Source: Oscillospiraceae bacterium
GTDB taxonomy: Bacteria > Bacillota > Clostridia > Oscillospirales > Acutalibacteraceae
NCBI GenBank assembly: GCA_902796295.1
Contig: CADBOL010000006.1
Span: 1 to 8,529, forward strand
Length of the DNA stretch: 8,529 nt
Reading direction: 5' to 3'
Shown here: piece by piece, positions 1 to 6,194 of the stretch
Layout of the letters: each line of letters begins with the position of its first letter
Position numbering within the stretch: position 1 is the first letter of the stretch
Notes under the pieces: generated by a model
Databases searched by the model: none
Seen by the model: the letters and a program-made list of their open reading frames with translations, nothing else
Told to the model about the DNA's origin: nothing
Made by a program: the position numbers and the translations under genes

Positions 1-1
1 A

Positions 2-607
2 AACAACTGGAAAAAATACTTCAAGCCCATGCCCGTGGGAGAGCGCCTTCTCATACATCCCGTCTGGGAAGAGGAGTATGAGGCGGGCGGCAGAGCCGTG
101 CTTCATCTTGAGCCGGGCCTCGCTTTCGGCTCGGGTACCCACGATACGACAAGGCAATGCCTTGAGGCGCTCGAAAACTATGCGGGTGAGGGCAAGACGA
201 TACTCGATATAGGCTGCGGCAGCGGAATTCTTTCAGTCAGCGGTCTCCTGCTCGGAGCGGACAGCGCTTTTGCGGTTGATATAGACGCTCTCGCTGTCAA
301 GACAGCGATTGAAAACGGTAAGACAAACGGCTTCGGCGAGCCCCGGTATAAAGTTGTTCAGGGCTCCATGACCGACTGCGTCACGGGGAAATATGACATT
401 ATAACCGCAAATATCGTGGCCGACATTGTCATAATGCTCTGTGACGATATCAGAAACTATATGAATGAGGGCGCCGTCTTTATCACATCGGGCATAATCA
501 TCCCGCGCGAGGGCGATGTGCTTGAAGCTTTTGAGAAAAACGGGCTTGAGGTGATAAAACGCCGTGAGAGCGGCGGCTGGCTCTGCTTTGAGGTGAAGGC
601 GGTATGA
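2..607 (+). CDS. prmA: Ribosomal protein L11 methyltransferase PrmA (5'-truncated by window edge)
   Basis: PrmA is a cytoplasmic SAM-dependent enzyme that methylates ribosomal protein L11. The reading frame is open from base 2, and its first residues, NNWKKYFKP, are the conserved PrmA sequence just before the methyltransferase domain. The gene therefore starts upstream, and about 100 N-terminal residues (the L11-recognition domain) are missing. An internal ATG at 29 is not the true start. Of the 201 residues visible, AFGSGTHDTT (about 41-50) is the family segment before the SAM fold, LDIGCGSGILS (about 68-78) is SAM motif I, and ANIVADI (about 137-143) is the motif that replaces the NPPY of other methyltransferases. 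The end, SGGWLCFEVKA, is also typical. The TGA stop overlaps the ATG of the next gene (ATGA), so the two are probably translationally coupled. The family assignment is secure. Confidence 0.96.
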   Translation, partial: NNWKKYFKPMPVGERLLIHPVWEEEYEAGGRAVLHLEPGLAFGSGTHDTTRQCLEALENYAGEGKTILDIGCGSGILSVSGLLLGADSAFAVDIDALAVKTAIENGKTNGFGEPRYKVVQGSMTDCVTGKYDIITANIVADIVIMLCDDIRNYMNEGAVFITSGIIIPREGDVLEAFEKNGLEVIKRRESGGWLCFEVKAV

Positions 608-1278
608 GCTTTTCACAGGAGTTTAAAGAATATCTCATCTCAAACGGCGCGAGCGATGCCGGCTTCTTTGAGTGTGACGACGGGCCTTTCAGATACGGCG
701 TGAGCATTGTCGTGAGACTCTCGCCCGCGATTATAGGCGAGATTGACGGCGAGCCGACTCACACCTATTTCAATCACTACCGCACGGTAAACGCCTTTAT
801 AGACCGCCTGCTTCTGACTGCGGGTCTGTATCTGCAAAAGGCGGGCTACTCATATATCACCGTCGCCGCCTCGCAGAGCATAAACAAAGACGGCTGGAAT
901 TACGCAGGCAGATACTCTCACAAAAAAGGGGCCTGCCTCGCGGGGCTCGGCACAATAGGGAAGAATTCTCTGTTTCTTCACAAAGAATTCGGCTCTCTTG
1001 TGAGACTCGGTACCGTGTTTACGGACTGCCCGCTTGAAACAGGGACCGAAAACGCCCCCGACCTTTGCGGAGAATGCAGGATCTGCGAAAAAGCCTGCCC
1101 GGCGGGCGCGATAAGCGGCGAGGCATACAGAGAGGGCATCCCGAGAGAAGAGATGTTTGACGCGGAAAAATGCAGCGAATATATGAAACACGCTTTTCAG
1201 CATATCGGCAGAGGCGCCGTTTGCGGAATCTGTATGAAAGTCTGCCCGCTCAACGGGCTTTCCGGGAAAAATAAATAA
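604..1278 (+). CDS. QueG-like double [4Fe-4S] cluster protein (short epoxyqueuosine reductase relative)
   Basis: This is a 224-residue iron-sulfur protein of the COG1600 / epoxyqueuosine-reductase-like group, probably a cytoplasmic redox protein. Eight cysteines suit two [4Fe-4S] clusters: C155-x2-C158-x2-C161-x3-C165-P, then C190 and C207-x2-C210-x3-C214-P. Ahead of them, AGLGTIGKNS (about 112-122) matches the AGLGWIGKN segment of QueG. True QueG, which completes queuosine synthesis in tRNA with cobalamin, is usually over 300 residues. Here the N-terminal part is short, and the D-x-x-P-x-x-E-R stretch I recall just before AGLG in QueG is not visible. A paralogue of unknown substrate is therefore more likely than QueG itself. 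The ATG at 604 overlaps the prmA stop, and the AAGGCGG-like sequence at 596-602 lies too close to be an ideal ribosome binding site, so coupling to prmA is likely. The fold family is well supported and the function is not. Confidence 0.85.
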   Translation: MSFSQEFKEYLISNGASDAGFFECDDGPFRYGVSIVVRLSPAIIGEIDGEPTHTYFNHYRTVNAFIDRLLLTAGLYLQKAGYSYITVAASQSINKDGWNYAGRYSHKKGACLAGLGTIGKNSLFLHKEFGSLVRLGTVFTDCPLETGTENAPDLCGECRICEKACPAGAISGEAYREGIPREEMFDAEKCSEYMKHAFQHIGRGAVCGICMKVCPLNGLSGKNK

Positions 1279-1294
1279 AATGCCGTAAGGCATT
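1279..1294 (+). terminator. Small hairpin with GTAA loop after the QueG-like gene
   Basis: AATGCC (1279-1284) and GGCATT (1289-1294) pair perfectly around a GTAA loop, which is a GNRA tetraloop. The hairpin begins on the base after the TAA stop at 1276-1278. The flanks are A-rich upstream and TTAATTGATAAA-like downstream, with no run of T residues. It may be a weak terminator or an mRNA 3'-end stabiliser separating the prmA unit from the mannosidase unit. The position and perfect stem are visible; the role is inferred. Confidence 0.4.
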
Positions 1295-1309
1295 AATTGA
1301 TAAAGTGCG

Positions 1310-1316
1310 AAGGGAG
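1310..1316 (+). promoter_or_regulatory. Ribosome binding site deciding the mannosidase start
   Basis: AAGGGAG lies 7 bases before the ATG at 1324. The frame stays open back to a TTG at 1297, which directly abuts the hairpin and has no ribosome binding site of its own. The ATG at 1324 is therefore the preferred start. Confidence 0.7.
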
Positions 1317-1323
1317 ATTAAAA

Positions 1324-4300
1324 ATGCTTGCAGAAAAACAAATTCAGAGGATGTATCAGAAACTCACCCGTTTCGAAAAGATTCTCGAGCCGCTGATTTT
1401 CCGTAAAGAGGAAAAAATCGGCGACATAGTGAAATACGAAACGACCGACAGACTCTATGAGATACCCGACGACAGTCTGTTTATCCCGGCAGAAGTCGGT
1501 TCGGAATGGGGCGGAGAGGAGAGCTTCTGCTGGTATAAAGCAGAGTTTACCGTTCCCGATAAGCTTGATGGTAAGGATATATTCATAATGCCTCATACAC
1601 AGGGTTATGAAACACTGCTCTGGGTCAACGGCGAGCCCTTCGGCACATTTGCAACGAAGATAGTCTTTACCGGCCACGGCAACCATTACTGCGACCTTCT
1701 CAAAAAGAATGCGAAGGCCGGCGAAAAGATTGACATTGCGCTTGAGGTTTATTCGGGTCACTCCTACAAAGGATGCGCCCCGCTTGAAAACAGACCTCTG
1801 CTCGATTATAAATTCTCATATGACGGCATAGATATATGCACAAAGGATTATGAGATAGAGGAATTCTATTTTGACCTGATGACGGTCAACGAGCTCTATG
1901 CCGCTCTCCCGGCGGAATCCTTCAGAAAGGGCGACCTCATAAATGCGCTCTATGAGGTGCACAAGAGAGTATACTATACCTATGAAGATACCGATGAGGA
2001 GACCTTCAGACAGGGTCTCAGGGATGCGCTTCCCTTCCTCAAGGAAGTGCTCGCCGTAAAGAACGGCCCCGAGGCACCTTTTGCCGGAATTATCGGCCAC
2101 TCTCATATGGATACGGCGTGGCTCTGGAAATCCACAGAGACAATCAAAAAGTGCGCAAGGACATATTCCAATCAGCTTGCTCTCATGGAGCAGTATCCCG
2201 AGTATAAATTCATCCAGTCATCGGCCTGCCACGGCAATATGCTCCTTAAACACTATCCCTCGCTCTTTGAGAGGATAAAGGAAAAGGTTGCCGAGGGTAA
2301 ATATGAGCCCAACGGCGGCGTATGGGTTGAGTGCGACTGCAATATCACCTCGGGCGAGTCGATGGTCCGTCAGTTCCTCTGGGGTCAGAGATTCACGAGA
2401 AAGCATTTTAATTTCACATCAAATACATTCTGGCTTCCCGATACTTTCGGTTACAGTGCCGCCATCCCTCAGATAATGAAGGGATGCGATGTCGATTACT
2501 TCTGCACCACCAAGATTGACTGGAATGACACAAACGTCTTCCCCTACGATACATTCTGGTGGGAGGGAATAGACGGCACTAAAGTATTCACTCACTTCAA
2601 CAAGACTCATATGTGGCCCTGCCCGGAGGATATCAACCACGTTGTCGACGGGCCCAATACCCACGGCGAATCGCTCAAGGAAAGAAGCGTCACAAAAGAG
2701 CGCCTGATTGCCTACGGCTACGGAGACGGCGGCGGCGGACCGCAGTTTGAGATGATAGAGATGTCGCGCAGGATCAAAGACCTTAACGGCATGCCGAAAT
2801 CCGAGCATATGAGAGTCGGCGACTTCATGCAGAAGCTCGAAAAAGATGTGAAGAATCCCGGCACCTACAAGGGAGAGCTCTATCTTGAACTGCACAGAGG
2901 CACTCTTACAAACCAGCATAATATCAAGAGAAACAACAGAAAAGCGGAGCTTCTGCTCAGAGACCTTGAGCTCTTCACCGTCAGCAATGCCGTTAAATCG
3001 GGCGCTGCTGCAGACGGCAAAGAAATCGCTCCTCTCTGGGAAGACCTGCTTCTCAATCAGTTCCACGACCTGCTCCCGGGTACCTGCATTCCCTCTGCCC
3101 ACCGCCTGTCGCTCGAGCAGACCGGCCGCGTTATAGAAAACGCAAAGCAGCTTATTTCGGAGAGAGCCGGAGGCGAAGGAAACGGAATAACCGTTTCAAA
3201 TACGCTTTCGTTTGACAGGAGCGATCCGGTATTCATCGAGTGCGCTCCCGGTCTGATAGCCGATATTGACTGCAGACAGCAGAGATACACCGATATCGAC
3301 GGGAAGAATCTGCTGATTCTCTCCGGTATCACCATTCCCGCATTCTCAAGCATTCACTTCAATCTTGTTGAGGGCGAGCTTTCGGATGAGTGCCCGCTGG
3401 AATACAGCGAGAAATCAGTCAGCACTCCGTTTGCCGATATTGAATTTGATACGAGAGGATTCATCTCATCATATATTGACAAAAAGAGCGGCAGAGAGCT
3501 CAGAGCCAAAGACGGATACAGTCTCAACACATTCCTCATGGCTGAGGATCTGCCCGCCAACTGGGATAACTGGGATGTCGATGCCGACCTTGAGCTTAAA
3601 TTCAGAGATACGGCCGAGCTGCTTGACAGAAAGATTGTATCGGCCGGACCTGTCGCGCTGATAATAAGAAGTCAGTATTCGATTTCTCCCAAGTCATCAA
3701 TTCAGCAGGATATGATCATATTCACCGGTTCAAAGGAAATCAGGTTTGATACTCTTATGAACTGGAATGACGACCACAGATTCCTCAAGACAGCCTTTGA
3801 CACATCCGTTCAGTCGGATTTCGCGCGTTTCGAGATTCAGTACGGCAACGTGCTCAGGCCCACCACGAGAAACAACTCGATTGAGAAGGCGAAGTTTGAG
3901 GTTGTCAATCATAAATACACCGACCTTTCCGAAACACGCTGCGGCGTATCGATCCTCAATGACGGCAAATATGCCATAAGTGTTGAGGGCGGCAATATGC
4001 GCCTTTCACTTCACAAGGGCGGTCTCAGACCCGATTTCACGGGCGACCACGGCCTTCACAAGACCGTTTACTCCTTCCTGCCTCACGAGGGCGGATTCTC
4101 GGCAGAGAATGTTATTCACCCGGCATACGAGCTCAACGTTCCCGCGGTTGTGAGCAAAGGCGAGTATAATCTTGATGCTCCCGCTCTGCCCGCCTGCCCG
4201 AATATCATCGTTGAGGCGGTAAAACCCTGCGAAGACAGCGAAAAGGCATTTATCGTGAGAATGTACGAGGCGGAGGGCACATATACAAAATGCCCGGTTA

Positions 4301-4422
4301 AATTCTGCAAGGCCGAAAAGATTGAAATCACAAATATGCTTGAAGAGACAAAGGAAGAGCTTAAGGATACGGAGATTTCATTCAGACCGTTTGAAATCAA
4401 GACATTCAAAGTCAGATATTGA
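1324..4422 (+). CDS. GH38 family alpha-mannosidase (cytoplasmic)
   Basis: This 1032-residue glycoside hydrolase of family 38 is a zinc-dependent retaining alpha-mannosidase that removes alpha-linked mannose from glycans. Numbering is from the ATG at 1324. Residues about 35-150 form a beta-rich N-terminal domain (SEWGGEESFCWYKAEF, LLWVNGEPFG) as in bacterial and cytosolic or vacuolar class II mannosidases. The catalytic domain opens with GHSHMDTAWLW, where H261 and D263 are the expected zinc ligands. WLPDTFGYSAA (370-380) carries the expected nucleophile and zinc ligand D373. GYGDGGGGP holds D468, a candidate acid/base. The middle domain includes LHRGTLTNQ (523-531) and NQFHDLLPGT, whose H581 is the fourth expected zinc ligand. 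The remainder is the C-terminal beta domain. Length is normal, with no frameshift and all key residues present. There is no signal peptide, so its substrate must be imported. Bacterial GH38 enzymes of this type act on small alpha-mannosides or N-glycan fragments; the linkage preference cannot be read here. Confidence 0.96.
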   Translation: MLAEKQIQRMYQKLTRFEKILEPLIFRKEEKIGDIVKYETTDRLYEIPDDSLFIPAEVGSEWGGEESFCWYKAEFTVPDKLDGKDIFIMPHTQGYETLLWVNGEPFGTFATKIVFTGHGNHYCDLLKKNAKAGEKIDIALEVYSGHSYKGCAPLENRPLLDYKFSYDGIDICTKDYEIEEFYFDLMTVNELYAALPAESFRKGDLINALYEVHKRVYYTYEDTDEETFRQGLRDALPFLKEVLAVKNGPEAPFAGIIGHSHMDTAWLWKSTETIKKCARTYSNQLALMEQYPEYKFIQSSACHGNMLLKHYPSLFERIKEKVAEGKYEPNGGVWVECDCNITSGESMVRQFLWGQRFTRKHFNFTSNTFWLPDTFGYSAAIPQIMKGCDVDYFCTTKIDWNDTNVFPYDTFWWEGIDGTKVFTHFNKTHMWPCPEDINHVVDGPNTHGESLKERSVTKERLIAYGYGDGGGGPQFEMIEMSRRIKDLNGMPKSEHMRVGDFMQKLEKDVKNPGTYKGELYLELHRGTLTNQHNIKRNNRKAELLLRDLELFTVSNAVKSGAAADGKEIAPLWEDLLLNQFHDLLPGTCIPSAHRLSLEQTGRVIENAKQLISERAGGEGNGITVSNTLSFDRSDPVFIECAPGLIADIDCRQQRYTDIDGKNLLILSGITIPAFSSIHFNLVEGELSDECPLEYSEKSVSTPFADIEFDTRGFISSYIDKKSGRELRAKDGYSLNTFLMAEDLPANWDNWDVDADLELKFRDTAELLDRKIVSAGPVALIIRSQYSISPKSSIQQDMIIFTGSKEIRFDTLMNWNDDHRFLKTAFDTSVQSDFARFEIQYGNVLRPTTRNNSIEKAKFEVVNHKYTDLSETRCGVSILNDGKYAISVEGGNMRLSLHKGGLRPDFTGDHGLHKTVYSFLPHEGGFSAENVIHPAYELNVPAVVSKGEYNLDAPALPACPNIIVEAVKPCEDSEKAFIVRMYEAEGTYTKCPVKFCKAEKIEITNMLEETKEELKDTEISFRPFEIKTFKVRY

Positions 4423-4426
4423 GGTG
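4421..4426 (+). promoter_or_regulatory. Ribosome binding site overlapping the mannosidase stop
   Basis: GAGGTG begins inside the TGA stop of the mannosidase gene (4420-4422) and lies 4 bases before the ATG at 4431. This supports ATG 4431 over the in-frame TTG at 4419, and it suggests that ribosomes ending on the mannosidase restart on the esterase. Confidence 0.65.
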
Positions 4427-4430
4427 TGAA

Positions 4431-5162
4431 ATGCGGAATTTCGTTTTGAATCTGTCAAATGAGGGAGTAACCCTTACGGCGTATATACCGGATTATTCCC
4501 CGGAGCTGCCTGCTCTCGATAAGAGAAAGGCAATACTCGTTATTCCCGGCGGAGCTTATAAATTCTGCTCAGACAGAGAGGCGGAGCCGATTGCGTTCAG
4601 ATTTCTCGGAAAAGGATTTGCCGCTTTTGTGCTGAGGTATTCACTCAACGAAAACAGCAGATTTCCCCGCCCGCTCGATGATGCGGTTGAGGCGCTGAGA
4701 ATCATCAGGGAAAATGCCGCGGACTGGTATATTGACCCCGGAAAGATTGCCGCCATCGGTTTTTCCGCCGGCGGACATCTCACTGCGGCGCTCTCGACTA
4801 TGGGCGAGGAAAGACCTGATGCCCAGATTCTCGGCTATCCCTGCATACTTGAAAAAATGAGCGATATTCTGGCAGAGCCCATTCCGGGCGTTGACAGAGA
4901 GGTTGACGATAAAACTCCTCCGGCGTTCATATTTGCTTCGTCTGAGGATGACTGTGTGCCCATCAATAATTCACTTGAATACGCAAAGGCACTTGATAAT
5001 CATAACATTCCCTTTGAGATGCATATTTTCTCAAAGGGGTGGCACGGCTTCTCACTTGCGGATGAGACCGTATATAACAAGGCGGAAGAGACAGACTACA
5101 ATGCCGATTGCGCGGCGTGGTTTGATTTGTGCGTAAAATGGATAAAGAGGATATTCAATTAA
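4431..5162 (+). CDS. Alpha/beta-hydrolase, acetyl-esterase (acetylxylan-esterase-like) type
   Basis: This 243-residue serine hydrolase resembles the BD-FAE / acetyl esterase group that removes acyl, often acetyl, groups from sugars. With numbering from ATG 4431, VIPGGAY (about 37-43) is the oxyanion-hole segment that replaces HGGG. GFSAGGH (110-116) is the nucleophile elbow with Ser112. SEDDCVP (171-177) holds the acid, most likely Asp173 with Asp174 as the alternative. GWHGFSLA places the catalytic histidine at 205. The order and spacing fit a complete single-domain enzyme. No signal peptide is seen, so it is cytoplasmic. Its start is 8 bases after the mannosidase stop with the ribosome binding site overlapping that stop, which indicates one operon and related substrates. 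Deacylation of imported mannosides is a reasonable guess. A feruloyl or other carboxylesterase role cannot be excluded. Confidence 0.88.
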   Translation: MRNFVLNLSNEGVTLTAYIPDYSPELPALDKRKAILVIPGGAYKFCSDREAEPIAFRFLGKGFAAFVLRYSLNENSRFPRPLDDAVEALRIIRENAADWYIDPGKIAAIGFSAGGHLTAALSTMGEERPDAQILGYPCILEKMSDILAEPIPGVDREVDDKTPPAFIFASSEDDCVPINNSLEYAKALDNHNIPFEMHIFSKGWHGFSLADETVYNKAEETDYNADCAAWFDLCVKWIKRIFN

Positions 5163-5182
5163 ACCTGAAAGAAGGGTGTTAA

Positions 5183-6178
5183 ATGAACACAGGATTATCT
5201 GTTGTTACGGGGGCGAATGGGTATTTAGGGTATTCTCTCGTTAAAAGACTGACCTCGGAAGGCAAAAATGTGCGTTTGCTGATGAGGAAGGAACGCCCGG
5301 AGCTTGCGGTCTTCGGCGGAGAAATCATGCTCGGTGATATAAATGATTATGATTATCTGCTCAGAGCATTTGAAGGAGCGGAAACCGTATATCACGTTGC
5401 GGGTATGATTGATATCACCGGCACAAAGGATGATCTTGTCTGGAAAGTAAACTATGACGGGACTGTCAATGTGGTGGAGGCATGCAAGAAATGCGGTGTC
5501 AGAAATCTTGTTTTCGTTTCATCCGTTGACTGTATATCGGTTAATGACGATATGCATCCGGTAACGGAATTTGACCGCTTTGACACGGCAAGTCTCTCCG
5601 ATGCATACGGCAAATCAAAAGCGGCGGCGAGCCAGTATGTGATTAATTCAAATACAGATACGCTGAAAACGGTGGTTGTTCAGCCGAGCTGCGTAATAGG
5701 TCCGGATGATATTTATCACAACAACAGCGTCTGCACACTGGTGGGGCTTTATGAAAAAGGGCTCTTTATGGTGAGCCTTGATTTCGGCGCATATAACTTT
5801 GTCGATGTGCGCGATGTTGCGGCCGGTATGATATCCGCCGCGGAAAAAGGCAGAGGCGGAGAGAGCTATTTCCTGACCGGCGAGACGCTGACCGTTGATG
5901 AATTCATCGCGACTCTTGCCGAGATAAACGGCAGAACTCCTCCCAGGGTAAAGATGGGAAAAACAACGCTTTTGCATCTCTGCCCCGAGATAGCCTTGTT
6001 TTTCAAGACTATGCACTGGCCGCCGGTGCTCACTCCCTTTTCAATAAATAAAATCTGCGAAAACTGTGATTTCTCTTATGAAAAGGCGGCAAAAGAGCTC
6101 GGATATTCACCGAGAAGCGCAAAGGAATCTTTGACAGATACGGTTAACTGGCTTAAAGAAAATCCGGCAGTCTTATAA
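5183..6178 (+). CDS. Extended SDR, NAD(P)-dependent epimerase/dehydratase (3-beta-HSD / DFR-like)
   Basis: This 331-residue oxidoreductase of the extended short-chain dehydrogenase/reductase superfamily is predicted to be cytoplasmic. TGANGYLG (9-16) is the TGxxGxxG dinucleotide-binding loop of the Rossmann fold. Further along come GDINDYDYLLRAFEGAETVYHVAG (50-74, with the acidic-loop and HVAG elements), FVSSVDC with Ser113/Ser114, and Y142-GKS-K146 as the catalytic YxxxK pair. NFVDVRDVAAGMI further on is typical of dihydroflavonol reductase and 3-beta-hydroxysteroid-dehydrogenase relatives. The C-terminal part, which sets the substrate, gives no clear match, so a sugar epimerase, ketone reductase or steroid-type dehydrogenase are all possible. 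The ATG at 5183 has GAAGGGTG (5171-5178) a few bases upstream. It sits 20 bases after the esterase and 16 bases before the exported hydrolase, so co-transcription with both is likely. Confidence 0.87.
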   Translation: MNTGLSVVTGANGYLGYSLVKRLTSEGKNVRLLMRKERPELAVFGGEIMLGDINDYDYLLRAFEGAETVYHVAGMIDITGTKDDLVWKVNYDGTVNVVEACKKCGVRNLVFVSSVDCISVNDDMHPVTEFDRFDTASLSDAYGKSKAAASQYVINSNTDTLKTVVVQPSCVIGPDDIYHNNSVCTLVGLYEKGLFMVSLDFGAYNFVDVRDVAAGMISAAEKGRGGESYFLTGETLTVDEFIATLAEINGRTPPRVKMGKTTLLHLCPEIALFFKTMHWPPVLTPFSINKICENCDFSYEKAAKELGYSPRSAKESLTDTVNWLKENPAVL

Positions 6179-6194
6179 CAGGGCGGCGGGAAAT

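Noticed and set aside
850..1293. A 147-codon - strand frame opposite the QueG-like gene
   Set aside because: It is antisense to a gene with two intact cysteine cluster motifs, and its translation looks like low-information shadow sequence.
1297..1299. TTG as start of the mannosidase
   Set aside because: It has no ribosome binding site and abuts the hairpin, while ATG 1324 has AAGGGAG at a good distance.
2718..2740. GGC-rich repeat-like tract
   Set aside because: It simply encodes the conserved GYGDGGGGP motif of GH38 enzymes and is not a repeat element.
2419..3102. A 227-codon open frame on the - strand inside the mannosidase gene
   Set aside because: It lies wholly within the strongly supported GH38 catalytic region, its translation shows no recognisable motif, and long antisense frames are expected from this codon usage.
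6131..6159. A perfect TTGACA with TTAAAG 16 bases later as a promoter for the exported hydrolase
   Set aside because: TTGACA recurs in several coding places in the window (for example near 3209, 3623, 3796, 4890, 6619 and 8008) because of common codon pairs, and the -10 match is poor.
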